Assembly: GCA_020832655.1 (NCBI GenBank)
Contig: JAFIEF010000017.1
Coordinates: 1 to 54,541 of the forward strand
Direction of reading: 5' to 3'
DNA from: Paracoccaceae bacterium
Lineage (GTDB): Bacteria > Pseudomonadota > Alphaproteobacteria > Rhodobacterales > Rhodobacteraceae
DNA: 54,541 nt
Within the stretch, counting starts at the first letter, position 1, and each line of letters begins with the position of its first letter. The notes under the pieces were generated by a model. The model worked only from the letters and a program-made list of their open reading frames with translations. It searched no databases and was not told the origin of the DNA. The position numbers were made by a program, and so were the translations under genes. Shown here piece by piece: positions 42,939 through 52,483 of this stretch.

Positions 42939-43904
42939 TCAGTCGATCAGACCGGCTTCGCGGTAGTAGCGCTCTGCACCGTCATGCAGCGGGGCCGACA
43001 GCCCGTCGCTGACCATCTCTGCAGGGTCAAGACCGGCCAGGGCGGGGTGCAGCCCGGTGAACTGGTCCAGATTCTCGAAGATGGCCTTGGTCACCTGGTA
43101 GGCGACTTCGTCGCTGACCGCATCCGAGGATACGAAGGTCGCGCCGACACCGAAGGTGGTGACATCTTCGGCCGTGCCGCGATACATCCCGCCCGGAATG
43201 GTTGCCATGCGGTAATAGTCGCGCTCTTCGACCAATGCGCGGATCACGTCATTATCGACATTCACCAGCACGGTGTCACAGGCAGTGGTGGCTTCCTGAA
43301 TAGCGCCAGAGGGGTGGCCCACAGTGTAGACGATGGCGTCCACATTGTTGTCGCACAGCGCCAGCGACTGTTCGCCTGCGGGCAGTTCGGTGGTCTGGGC
43401 GAAGGTGTCCTCGGTCCAGCCCATTGCTTCCATCACCACTTCCATCGTGCCGCGCTGGCCGGAACCGGGATTGCCGATATTCACACGCTTGCCGGGCAGG
43501 TCATCAAAGCTGGTGATCCCCGCATCGGCGCGCGCCACCACGGTAAACGGCTCCGGGTGCAGCGAGAACATCGCGCGCAGCCCTTCAAATGGGCCGTTTT
43601 CCTCGAAACGCGAGGTTCCGTTGAAGGCATGGAACTGCCAGTCAGACTGCGCCACGCCGAATTCCAGCTCGCCCGAGCGGATAGCGTTGATATTGAAGAT
43701 CGACCCGCCGGTCGATTCCACGCCGCAGCGAATACCATGCTCGGCCCGGTCGCGGTTGACCAGACGGCAGATTGCGCCGCCGGCGGGGTAATACACCCCC
43801 GTCACCCCGCCAGTGCCGATCGAGATGAAGGTTTCCTGCGCAGCGGCGGCGCTGCCAATCATCGCGCCTGCCGCAAGCAACCCTGCTGTCAATGTCTTGT
43901 TCAT
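42939..43904 (-). CDS. TAXI-family TRAP solute receptor
   Basis: Periplasmic binding protein of 321 residues. Signal peptide to about 22 (...SAAAAQE), then the TAXI signature SIGTGGVTGVYYPAGGAICRLVNR, ESTGGSIFNINAIRSGELEFGVAQSDWQF, and GKRVNIGNPGSGQRGTMEVVMEAMG. It feeds the fused permease just downstream. Substrate is unknown (TAXI members bind glutamate, other organic acids). SD GGAGG 5-6 bases before ATG is excellent. Confidence 0.95.
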   Translation of the reverse strand: MNKTLTAGLLAAGAMIGSAAAAQETFISIGTGGVTGVYYPAGGAICRLVNRDRAEHGIRCGVESTGGSIFNINAIRSGELEFGVAQSDWQFHAFNGTSRFEENGPFEGLRAMFSLHPEPFTVVARADAGITSFDDLPGKRVNIGNPGSGQRGTMEVVMEAMGWTEDTFAQTTELPAGEQSLALCDNNVDAIVYTVGHPSGAIQEATTACDTVLVNVDNDVIRALVEERDYYRMATIPGGMYRGTAEDVTTFGVGATFVSSDAVSDEVAYQVTKAIFENLDQFTGLHPALAGLDPAEMVSDGLSAPLHDGAERYYREAGLID

Positions 43905-44059
43905 CTTTACCTCCGTTGGTTGTTCTTGATCGATCGCTGCCGTGAAGGCGCATGCAGGGCATGCCCGTCACGGTCCGATATCGCAACCAAACACCAGCGA
44001 TGGAATCGAGTCAAGCAATTCAAAGCGCTTGCGGTCCGACCCCTGGGTCGCCCGCAGAC

Positions 44060-44473
44060 TCAGCTTTCAAACACCTGCTCAATGCGGGCAAAGCCCTTGA
44101 CCTCGATCGGATTGCCTGACGGATCACGGAAGAACATCGTCCATTGCTCGCCGGGTTCGCCGGCGAAACGCAGGCTGGGCGGGATCACGAACTCGACCCC
44201 GGCTGCGCGCAACCGCTCGGCCAGCGCCTGGAATCGCGCAAGATCCAGCACCAGCCCGAAATGTGGCATCGGCACCATGTGATCGCCCACCTTGCCAGTG
44301 GGGGCACTGGCGAAGGGCGTGCCCAGATGCAGGCTGATCTGGTGGCCGAAGAAATCGAAATCCACCCAGCTCTCGGTGCTGCGCCCCTCGGCACATCCCA
44401 TTACCCCGCCATAAAAGGCGCGTGCAGCCTCCAGATCATCGACATGATAGGCGAAATGAAACGGCATCAGCAT
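44060..44473 (-). CDS. VOC-family (glyoxalase-like) protein
   Basis: A 137-residue protein with the two-fold betaalphabetabetabeta VOC layout: FHFAYHVDDLEAARAFYGGVMG at the start and PHFGLVLDLARFQALAERLRAAGVEF...GEQWTMFFRDPSGNPIEVKGF at the end. Possible metal ligands are His (FHFAYHV), His (MPHFG) and Glu (PIEVK). It may be a ring-cleaving dioxygenase or an isomerase; no specific reaction is assigned. SD GGAGGG is 8 bases upstream of the ATG. It lies 155 bases downstream of the TAXI receptor's 5' end, so it is outside that operon. Confidence 0.85.
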   Translation of the reverse strand: MLMPFHFAYHVDDLEAARAFYGGVMGCAEGRSTESWVDFDFFGHQISLHLGTPFASAPTGKVGDHMVPMPHFGLVLDLARFQALAERLRAAGVEFVIPPSLRFAGEPGEQWTMFFRDPSGNPIEVKGFARIEQVFES

Positions 44474-44536
44474 GGGCAGACCCTCCCTTTACCCTCAGAA
44501 CTGCCGCATCCCGGCCCTCAAGGCAAGCATGCAGGG

Positions 44537-44648
44537 TTTCATCTTGCCCGAAATACTCAATTGGTGTCCGGGGGTTTCTCAAGGGGGGCTGGCCCCCCTT
44601 GAGGCGGGGGGTTCTGGCCGCAGGTCAGCCGGGGGGCGGCAGCCCCCC
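44537..44648 (-). repeat. Dispersed element with tandem GC hairpins, copy 2
   Basis: Starts TTTCATCTTGCCCGAAATA (20 of 22 positions match copy 1 at 4665) and is followed by a 12-bp inverted repeat CTCAAGGGGGGC/GCCCCCCTTGAG (44578-44603) and a second GGGGGGC-ggca-GCCCCCC (44631-44648). It occupies part of the 358-base gap 44474-44831 between the divergent VOC and ileS genes. Confidence 0.55.
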
Positions 44649-44676
44649 GTCCCCTGTCGCGGATGCGCCTTGCCAC

Positions 44677-44705
44677 TGGACGCGCAAGGGCAGGCCACCT
44701 ATAAG
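44677..44705 (+). promoter_or_regulatory. Putative ileS promoter
   Basis: TGGACG (44677-44682), a 17-base spacer and TATAAG (44700-44705). Transcription would start near 44712, practically at the leader ATG (44713), so the leader would be leaderless or nearly so. The CCTATAAGGCG context recurs before rpiA. Confidence 0.5.
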
Positions 44706-44712
44706 GCGGCGC

Positions 44713-44763
44713 ATGGCACAGATAGCGATCATCCTTCAGCGAATTAGCGTCCCGGCACTCTGA
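44713..44763 (+). CDS. Putative ileS leader peptide (16 residues, 4 Ile codons)
   Basis: ORF MAQIAIILQRISVPAL with Ile codons ATA, ATC, ATC and ATT. It lies between the putative promoter and ileS. ATA is very rare in this GC-rich DNA. The last codons overlap the 5' arm of a perfect 10-bp hairpin, so the ribosome position on the Ile codons could change folding. This is the layout expected of an attenuator sensing charged tRNA-Ile. No conservation could be checked. Confidence 0.4.
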   Translation: MAQIAIILQRISVPAL

Positions 44764-44827
44764 CGCGCCCGGAGTGCCGGGTCAGCCTTGGCGCCCGCCA
44801 TTTCCCTGACATCGCGAAAAGTGACCC
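44751..44827 (+). promoter_or_regulatory. Candidate ileS attenuator hairpins
   Basis: Hairpin 1: CCCGGCACTC (44751-44760) with GAGTGCCGGG (44772-44781), loop containing the leader stop codon. Alternative: GGGTCA (44779-44784), overlapping hairpin 1, can pair with TGACCC (44822-44827), 5 bases before the ileS ATG. The two structures exclude each other. No T-run is present, so translational control is more likely than intrinsic termination. Confidence 0.4.
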
Positions 44828-44831
44828 TGCC

Positions 44832-47800
44832 ATGAGTGACACCCCTGACTACAAAGACACGCTGTTCCTGCCGCAAACCGATTTTCCCATGCGCGCAGGC
44901 CTGCCATCGCGCGAACCCGACTGGCTGGCACGCTGGGAACGTATCGGCATCTATGACCGGCTGCGCGAGAACGCCGAAGGCCGCAAGCCCTTCATCCTGC
45001 ATGACGGCCCGCCTTACGCCAATGGACATCTGCATATCGGGCACGCGCTCAACAAGGTTCTGAAGGATTTCATCACCCGCAGCCAGCAGATGCTGGGGCG
45101 GGACGCACGCTATGTGCCGGGCTGGGATTGCCACGGCCTGCCCATCGAGTGGAAGATCGAGGAGCAATACCGCGCCAAGGGGCTGGACAAGGACGCGGTG
45201 GATATCGTCGATTTCCGTCAGGAATGCCGCCGCTTCGCCGAAGGCTGGATCGAGGTGCAGCGCGAGGAATTCAAGCGCCTTGGCATCACCGGCAAATGGG
45301 ATGACCCCTATCTGACGATGGATTACCACGCCGAGGCCGTGATCGCGGATGAGTTCATGAAACTCGTGATGAACGGCGCGCTCTATCAGGGGTCGAAGCC
45401 CGTGATGTGGTCGCCGGTGGAAAAAACCGCGCTGGCCGAGGCGGAGGTCGAGTATCACGAGCACACATCGCACACGATCTGGGTGGGTTTTCCGGTTGAG
45501 CATCTGAAATACGCAATCGTCGGAGAAGAACCGCTTTCAGACGGCGTTGACTTGACCCGTGAGATGGGAAAACCGTCGACGAGATCGTCAAGCAAAGAAC
45601 TTTCAATAGAAGAGCTTAAAGCGCATTCGACATGTGTCGTGATCTGGACGACAACACCGTGGACGATCCCGCAAAACCGTGCAGTCGCGTTTAACCCAAG
45701 CTTTGCTGCGGTGTCTTACAGTATCTACGAGGTATCTGAGGTCGATGAGGGTTCAAAACTTTCAGTCGGCCAATGGATTATGCTTGCAGATGGATTATCG
45801 GTTGGCTTGCAAGAGAAATTCAAAGCAAAGCTTTTCCAACGCTATCAGGTCCAAAATGAATTCTTGAAATCAATCATCCTCGCCCACCCTTTCCGAGGCG
45901 TTGTCGAGGGCGACGAAGATAACGGGAACAACTGGAATTTCGAAGTGCCCTTGCTCCCCGGCGATCACGTCACCAATGACGCTGGCACCGGGTTCGTTCA
46001 CACCGCCCCCAGCCATGGCGATGACGACTATCAGTTGTATCTCAAGTTCAAGGATGAGCATCCTGACTTTAAGATGACGTATAACGTCGAACCAGACGGC
46101 AGCTACCGCGCCGATCTGCCGCTGTTCGGGGGCGAGGTCATCATCAAGCCCGATGGCAAGGAAGGCGGCGCGAATGTGGCCGTCATCAAGCAACTGGCCT
46201 ATGCAGGCGCGTTGTTTGCCAAGGGCAAACTGCGCCACAGTTACCCCCATAGCTGGCGGTCAAAGGCGCCGCTGATCTATCGCAACACCGCGCAATGGTT
46301 TGCGGCCATCGACAAGCCGGTCGATGATGGGATGGGCGAGCATGGCGACACCATCCGCGCCCGCGCGCTCGAATCCATCGACAAATTGGTGAAATGGACT
46401 CCCCAGACCGGGCGCAACCGGCTCTATTCGATGATCGAGGCGCGGCCCGACTGGGTGCTCTCGCGCCAGCGCGCCTGGGGCGTGCCGCTGACCTGTTTCA
46501 CCAAAAAGGGTGCCAAGCCCACCGACCCCGATTTCCTGCTGCGCGATGCGCAGGTGAATGCCCGCATCAAGGATGCATTCGAGGCCGAAGGCGCGGATAT
46601 CTGGTATCGCGCGGGCTTCAAGGAACGCATGCTGGACGGGCTGCATGACCCTGACGCCTATGAGCAGGTGTTCGACATCCTTGATGTGTGGTTCGATTCA
46701 GGCTCGACCCATGCCTTCGTGCTGCGTGACCGCGAAGATGGCAGCCCCGACGGGATTGCCGACCTTTATCTGGAAGGGACCGACCAGCATCGCGGCTGGT
46801 TTCATTCCTCGATGCTGCAAGCCTGCGCCACCAAGGGGCGCGCGCCCTATAGGGGCGTGCTGACGCATGGTTTCACGCTGGACGAAAAGGGCATGAAAAT
46901 GTCCAAATCGCTTGGCAACACGGTCGCGCCGCAAGAGGTGATCAACGAATATGGCGCGGATATCCTGCGGCTGTGGGTGGCGCAATCCGATTACACGGTC
47001 GATCTGCGCATTGGCCGCGAGATCCTGAAAGGCGTGGCCGACAGCTATCGCCGGTTGCGCAACACCATGCGCTTCCTGTTGGGCAATCTGGACGGGTTCA
47101 GCGATGACGAACGCGTTGCCCCCGCCGATATGCCGGAACTGGAACAATGGGTGCTGCACCGTCTGGCGGAACTCGATATGCAGGTGCGCAAGGGCTATGG
47201 CACCTACGATTTTCAGGGCGTGTTCCAGAAGCTTTTTACCTTCGCGACATCGGATCTGTCGGCCTTCTATTTCGACATCCGCAAGGACGCGCTTTACTGC
47301 GACGGGGCCGACAGCCTGCGTCGCCGGTCTGCGCGCACTGTGCTGGACATATTGTTCCACCGCCTGACCACATGGCTGGCGCCCGTGCTGGCCTTCACGA
47401 TGGAAGATGTCTGGCTGTCGCGCTTCCCCGGCGATGACAGTTCGGTGCATTTGCAGGACTTCCCCGCCACGCCTGCCGACTGGCTGAATGAACCGCTGGC
47501 GCAGAAATGGGCGGGCATCCGTCAGGCGCGGCGCGTCGTCACGGCGGCGCTGGAAATCCAGCGCCGCGACAAGGTGATCGGCGCATCATTGGAAGCCGCC
47601 CCGGTGGTGCATGTGCGTGACGACGCCATCATGGCGGCGCTGAAATCGGTCGCGTTTGCCGATATCTGCATCACCTCTGGCATGGCGCTGACCGCAGACC
47701 CGATCCCGGCTGAAGCCTTCCGCCTGCCCGAAGTGCAGGGTGTGGGGGTGGTGTTCGAACGCGCCGAGGGCGAAAAATGCCAGCGCTGCTGGAAGATCAC

Positions 47801-47864
47801 GCCCGATGTCGGGCGCAACACGCATCCGGGCACCTGCAAACGCTGCAGTGACGCGCTTGGCTGA
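44832..47864 (+). CDS. ileS: Isoleucyl-tRNA synthetase
   Basis: Charges tRNA-Ile, 1010 residues, class Ia. HIGH motif at 68-71 (PPYANGHLHIGHALNK), editing domain with VIWTTTPWTIPQNRAVAF and GFVHTAPSHGDDDY (~268-400), KMSKS in GMKMSKSLGNTVAPQEV, anticodon-binding region, and a C-terminal zinc finger (CQRCW...CKRC). Within 45481-45960 (residues ~217-376) GC falls to about 50% by my count against about 62% in sampled flanks, with AT-ending codons and an ATA; the reading frame is intact. It is preceded by a candidate attenuator. Confidence 0.97.
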   Translation: MSDTPDYKDTLFLPQTDFPMRAGLPSREPDWLARWERIGIYDRLRENAEGRKPFILHDGPPYANGHLHIGHALNKVLKDFITRSQQMLGRDARYVPGWDCHGLPIEWKIEEQYRAKGLDKDAVDIVDFRQECRRFAEGWIEVQREEFKRLGITGKWDDPYLTMDYHAEAVIADEFMKLVMNGALYQGSKPVMWSPVEKTALAEAEVEYHEHTSHTIWVGFPVEHLKYAIVGEEPLSDGVDLTREMGKPSTRSSSKELSIEELKAHSTCVVIWTTTPWTIPQNRAVAFNPSFAAVSYSIYEVSEVDEGSKLSVGQWIMLADGLSVGLQEKFKAKLFQRYQVQNEFLKSIILAHPFRGVVEGDEDNGNNWNFEVPLLPGDHVTNDAGTGFVHTAPSHGDDDYQLYLKFKDEHPDFKMTYNVEPDGSYRADLPLFGGEVIIKPDGKEGGANVAVIKQLAYAGALFAKGKLRHSYPHSWRSKAPLIYRNTAQWFAAIDKPVDDGMGEHGDTIRARALESIDKLVKWTPQTGRNRLYSMIEARPDWVLSRQRAWGVPLTCFTKKGAKPTDPDFLLRDAQVNARIKDAFEAEGADIWYRAGFKERMLDGLHDPDAYEQVFDILDVWFDSGSTHAFVLRDREDGSPDGIADLYLEGTDQHRGWFHSSMLQACATKGRAPYRGVLTHGFTLDEKGMKMSKSLGNTVAPQEVINEYGADILRLWVAQSDYTVDLRIGREILKGVADSYRRLRNTMRFLLGNLDGFSDDERVAPADMPELEQWVLHRLAELDMQVRKGYGTYDFQGVFQKLFTFATSDLSAFYFDIRKDALYCDGADSLRRRSARTVLDILFHRLTTWLAPVLAFTMEDVWLSRFPGDDSSVHLQDFPATPADWLNEPLAQKWAGIRQARRVVTAALEIQRRDKVIGASLEAAPVVHVRDDAIMAALKSVAFADICITSGMALTADPIPAEAFRLPEVQGVGVVFERAEGEKCQRCWKITPDVGRNTHPGTCKRCSDALG

Positions 47865-47972
47865 GATCAGGCTGGCCCTGCGCGCTCTGGCGCGCGGGGC
47901 GATCTTGCTTGTGCGACCGACTGGACAGATGCCGCGCGACACCTAACTCTGGCCAGACAGGCTGGAGGGCGG

Positions 47973-48638
47973 ATGAAACGCGCATTGGTGATCGGATCGT
48001 CGGGCGGGATCGGGCAGGCGCTTTGCGCCGCATTGGCGGGGCAGGGCTGGCAGGTCACGGGGCTGTCGCGCAGCCGCGACGGGCTGAATGTGATCGATGA
48101 GGCATCCATTGCACAGCATCTGGGCGCGCTGCAAGGGCCGTTTCAGCGCATCCTGATCACCACCGGCGCGTTGGAAATTGACGGCCACAGCCCCGAAAAG
48201 GCGCTGAAACATCTGACCGCGGATGCAATGGCCGCGCAATTCGCGCTCAACACCATCGGCCCTGCGCTGGTGATGAAACATGCGCTGCGCTTGCTGCCGC
48301 GCGATGAAGCTGCCGTGCTGGGCGCGCTATCGGCGCGGGTGGGGTCGATCGGCGAAAATCGCGCGGGGGGCTGGCACAGCTACCGCGCTGCCAAATCCGC
48401 GCTGAACCAGATCATTCGCGGCACGGCCATAGAGTTGGGACGGACACACAAGAACGCGGTCTGCGTGGCGCTGCATCCGGGCACAGTGGCCACGCGCTTC
48501 ACGCAAGACTATCTGGGTCGCCACCCCTCGGTCTTGCCATCCGAGGCTGCGAATAACCTGCTGCGCGTGATCGACAGCCTGACGCCCGCGCAATCGGGGC
48601 TGTTCATTGACTGGGCGGGAAAGCAGGTCGCATGGTAA
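47973..48638 (+). CDS. Short-chain dehydrogenase/reductase
   Basis: NAD(P)-binding Rossmann enzyme of 221 residues. Cofactor motif GSSGGIGQALCAAL (about 8-21), catalytic YRAAK with upstream Ser (SARVGSIG), and HPGTVATRF after it. Substrate is unknown; the CsgA-like subgroup is often next to photolyase genes. Its stop overlaps the photolyase start by 7 bases, so the two are translated together. Confidence 0.87.
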   Translation: MKRALVIGSSGGIGQALCAALAGQGWQVTGLSRSRDGLNVIDEASIAQHLGALQGPFQRILITTGALEIDGHSPEKALKHLTADAMAAQFALNTIGPALVMKHALRLLPRDEAAVLGALSARVGSIGENRAGGWHSYRAAKSALNQIIRGTAIELGRTHKNAVCVALHPGTVATRFTQDYLGRHPSVLPSEAANNLLRVIDSLTPAQSGLFIDWAGKQVAW

Positions 48639-50158
48639 GGCTGGTGCTGGTGCTGGGCGACCAACTCAGCCATGACATCCATGCGCTGCGCAAGGCCGAT
48701 CCCGCGCGCGATGTGGTGGTGATGGCCGAAGTGGCCGAGGAAGCCGCCTATGTCCCCCACCACCCCAAGAAGATTGCATTCCTGTTCACCGCCATGCGCA
48801 AATTCGCATCTGAACTGCGAGAGGCGGGCTGGCAGGTCGCCTATACGACGCTGGATGATGCGGAAAATACCGGTTCAATCCCCGGTGAATTGCTGCGTCG
48901 GGCCGAAGATCATGGGGCGCGCGAGGTACTGGCAACCAAACCGGGCGAATGGCGGCTGATCGCGGCGTTGCAGGAGATACCGCTGAAAGTCGCGCTGCTG
49001 GCCGATGACCGTTTCCTGTGTTCGCATGCCGCGTTTCAGGCCTGGGCCAAGGGGCGCAAGGCGCTGCGGCTGGAATATTTCTACCGCGAAATGCGGCGCA
49101 AGACCGGCCTGTTGATGGAGGACGACAAGCCGGTGGGCGGCAAGTGGAATTACGACCATGACAACCGCAAACCCGCGACAGCCGATCTGTTCCGCAAGGG
49201 ACCGCCCGAAGCGCAAGGCGGCGCAGTGCTGGACGACGTGCTCGATCTGGTCGAGGCGCACTTTCCCGACAATTTCGGCACGCTGCGCCCATTCACGTTC
49301 CAGACCGACCGCGCAGGCGCATTGCGGGCGCTGGATCATTTCATCACCCATACGTTGCCCGATTTCGGCGCGTATCAGGACGCCATGCTGCAAGGTGATC
49401 CGTATCTTTATCATGCCGTGATCGGGCTTTACCTGAATGCAGGGCTGCTTTCCCCGCTGGAGGTTTGCAAACGGGCCGAGGCCGCCTATCAGGCGGGCGC
49501 AGCCCCCATCAATTCGGTCGAAGGTTTCATCCGCCAGATCATCGGCTGGCGCGAATTCATCCGGGGCATCTATTTTCTGGAAGGGCCGGATTATACGCGC
49601 TGCAATGCGCTGAACCATCAGCGCAAGCTGCCGGCCTTCTACTGGGGGGCGGAAACGCGGATGAACTGCATCGCGCAGGCTGTGGACCAGACCCGCGATC
49701 TGGCCTATGCCCATCACATCCAGCGGCTGATGGTGACAGGCAATTTCGCGCTGCTTGCGGGCATCAATCCGGCACAGGTGCATGAATGGTATCTGGCGGT
49801 CTATGCCGACGCCTGTGAATGGGTCGAAGCGCCCAATACCATCGGCATGTCGCAATTTGCTGATGGGGGTGTGGTGGCGTCAAAACCCTATGTCAGCTCG
49901 GGCGCCTATATCGACCGGATGTCGGATTACTGCGCGTCCTGTCATTATCGCGTGAAAAAGAAGACCGGCGCGAAAGCCTGCCCCTTCAACCTGCTTTACT
50001 GGCATTTCCTGACCCGCCACCGCGACCGCTTTCAGGGCAATCCGCGTATGGCGCAAATCTATCGCAACTGGGACCGGATGGATCAGACCCGCCGAAAGCA
50101 GGTGCTGGCAGAGGCGCAGGATTTTCTGGACCGCATGGCGCGGGGCGAGACAGTATAA
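48632..50158 (+). CDS. FeS-type cryptochrome/(6-4) photolyase (PhrB/CryB-like)
   Basis: Flavoprotein of 508 residues that repairs (6-4) photoproducts using light, or acts as a light sensor. The four [4Fe-4S] cysteines fall at 346 (MNCIAQA), 434 and 437 (DYCASCH) and 450 (KACPFNL), a fixed 4-residue offset from my recollection of Agrobacterium PhrB. The antenna domain is N-terminal (RLVLVLGDQLSHD) and the FAD region includes HHIQRLMVTGNFALL and EWYLAVYADACEWVE. Overlaps the SDR. Confidence 0.93.
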   Translation: MVRLVLVLGDQLSHDIHALRKADPARDVVVMAEVAEEAAYVPHHPKKIAFLFTAMRKFASELREAGWQVAYTTLDDAENTGSIPGELLRRAEDHGAREVLATKPGEWRLIAALQEIPLKVALLADDRFLCSHAAFQAWAKGRKALRLEYFYREMRRKTGLLMEDDKPVGGKWNYDHDNRKPATADLFRKGPPEAQGGAVLDDVLDLVEAHFPDNFGTLRPFTFQTDRAGALRALDHFITHTLPDFGAYQDAMLQGDPYLYHAVIGLYLNAGLLSPLEVCKRAEAAYQAGAAPINSVEGFIRQIIGWREFIRGIYFLEGPDYTRCNALNHQRKLPAFYWGAETRMNCIAQAVDQTRDLAYAHHIQRLMVTGNFALLAGINPAQVHEWYLAVYADACEWVEAPNTIGMSQFADGGVVASKPYVSSGAYIDRMSDYCASCHYRVKKKTGAKACPFNLLYWHFLTRHRDRFQGNPRMAQIYRNWDRMDQTRRKQVLAEAQDFLDRMARGETV

Positions 50159-50212
50159 CGCGCCTTGCGCAGCAGGCTTGCCGCCCGCACCGTGCTCGCC
50201 TATGGATAAGCC

Positions 50213-51328
50213 ATGTCACAGCCGCGCTACACAGACCTTGTTGCCCAGCTTCCTGCCACAGTGCCCTTTGTCGGGCCAGAGGCGCATATCCGCGCCGCAG
50301 GCCGCGCGTTTCGCGCGCGGCTGGGGGCGAATGAAAGCGGCTTCGGCCCTTCGCCCCGCGTCATCGCGGCGATGCAGGACGCCGCCGCTGATGTCTGGAT
50401 GTATGGCGACAGCGAATGCCATGATCTGCGCGCAGCCCTTGCCGTGCATCATGGCGTCGCGCCTGAAAACATCATCATCGGCGAAGGCATTGATGGGCTT
50501 CTGGGCCTGCTGGTGCGCATGATGGTCGGCCCCGGCGACCCGGTGGTCACATCTGACGGCGCATACCCGACCTTCAACTACCATGTCGCGGGCTTTGGCG
50601 GCGAGTTGCACAAGGTGCCTTACCGCAACGATCATCAGGATCCGGCAGCGCTGCTGGAACGGGCCGAGCAGCTTGCCGCGAAGCTTGTCTATATCTGCAA
50701 CCCCGACAACCCGATGGGAAGCTGGCATTCGGCCCGCATCATGGGGCGGATGATCGATGCCGTGCCCGAAGGCACGCTGTTGGTGCTGGATGAAGCCTAT
50801 ATCGAGGCCGCGCCCGAAGGCACCGCCCCGCCGCTGGATGTCGAAAATCCGCGCGTGATCCGCATGCGCACCTTTTCCAAGCTTTACGGGCTGGCCGGGC
50901 TGCGCGTGGGCTATGCAATAGGCGCGGCCCCGCTGATTGCGATGTTCGAGCGTATCCGCAACCATTTCGGCATGGGGCGGCTGGCGCAGGCCGGCGCGTT
51001 GGCGGCCTTGCACGATCAGGACTGGCTGGCCCATGTGCAGGGCTGTGTTGCCGGCGCGCGCGCGCGGCTGGGGCAGATCGCGGCCGATAACGGGCTGCAT
51101 GCGTTGCCTTCGGCCACGAATTTCGTCACCATCGATTGCGGGCGCGATGGCGATTTCGCGCGCGCCGTGCTGCATGAGCTGATGGCGCGCGACGTCTTTG
51201 TGCGCATGCCCTTCGTTGCGCCGATGGATCGCTGCATCCGCGTCAGCACCGCGCCGGAGCCGGAACTGGCGGTATTTGCCGAGACCCTGCCAGAGGCGCT
51301 GCGCATGGCCATGCGCGACGGTTCCTGA
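50213..51328 (+). CDS. Histidinol-phosphate/aromatic aminotransferase-like PLP enzyme
   Basis: Class I/II aminotransferase of 371 residues. Features: LGANESGFGPSPRVI, IICNPDNPMGSW region (YICNPDNPMG), VLDEAYIEAAP and the PLP lysine in RTFSKLYGLAGLRVGYAIG. HisC-like by motifs but distinct from the biosynthetic copy usually in the his operon, so it may serve aromatic amino acids or another keto acid; pathway not fixed. SD is unclear. It converges on modC. Confidence 0.85.
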   Translation: MSQPRYTDLVAQLPATVPFVGPEAHIRAAGRAFRARLGANESGFGPSPRVIAAMQDAAADVWMYGDSECHDLRAALAVHHGVAPENIIIGEGIDGLLGLLVRMMVGPGDPVVTSDGAYPTFNYHVAGFGGELHKVPYRNDHQDPAALLERAEQLAAKLVYICNPDNPMGSWHSARIMGRMIDAVPEGTLLVLDEAYIEAAPEGTAPPLDVENPRVIRMRTFSKLYGLAGLRVGYAIGAAPLIAMFERIRNHFGMGRLAQAGALAALHDQDWLAHVQGCVAGARARLGQIAADNGLHALPSATNFVTIDCGRDGDFARAVLHELMARDVFVRMPFVAPMDRCIRVSTAPEPELAVFAETLPEALRMAMRDGS

Positions 51329-51394
51329 GCAAGCAAGCCGCGCGCATATCTGTCCGGCACATCACAGGCGCGGCTGGCGATACCGGCGATCCGG

Positions 51395-52482
<1,088 letters not shown>

Positions 52483-52483
<1 letters not shown>

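Noticed and set aside
44422-44763. 113-codon plus-strand ORF ending at the leader peptide stop
   Set aside because: The upstream part has Pro/Arg/Gly-rich shadow composition and crosses the repeat; only the last 16 codons are kept as a leader candidate.
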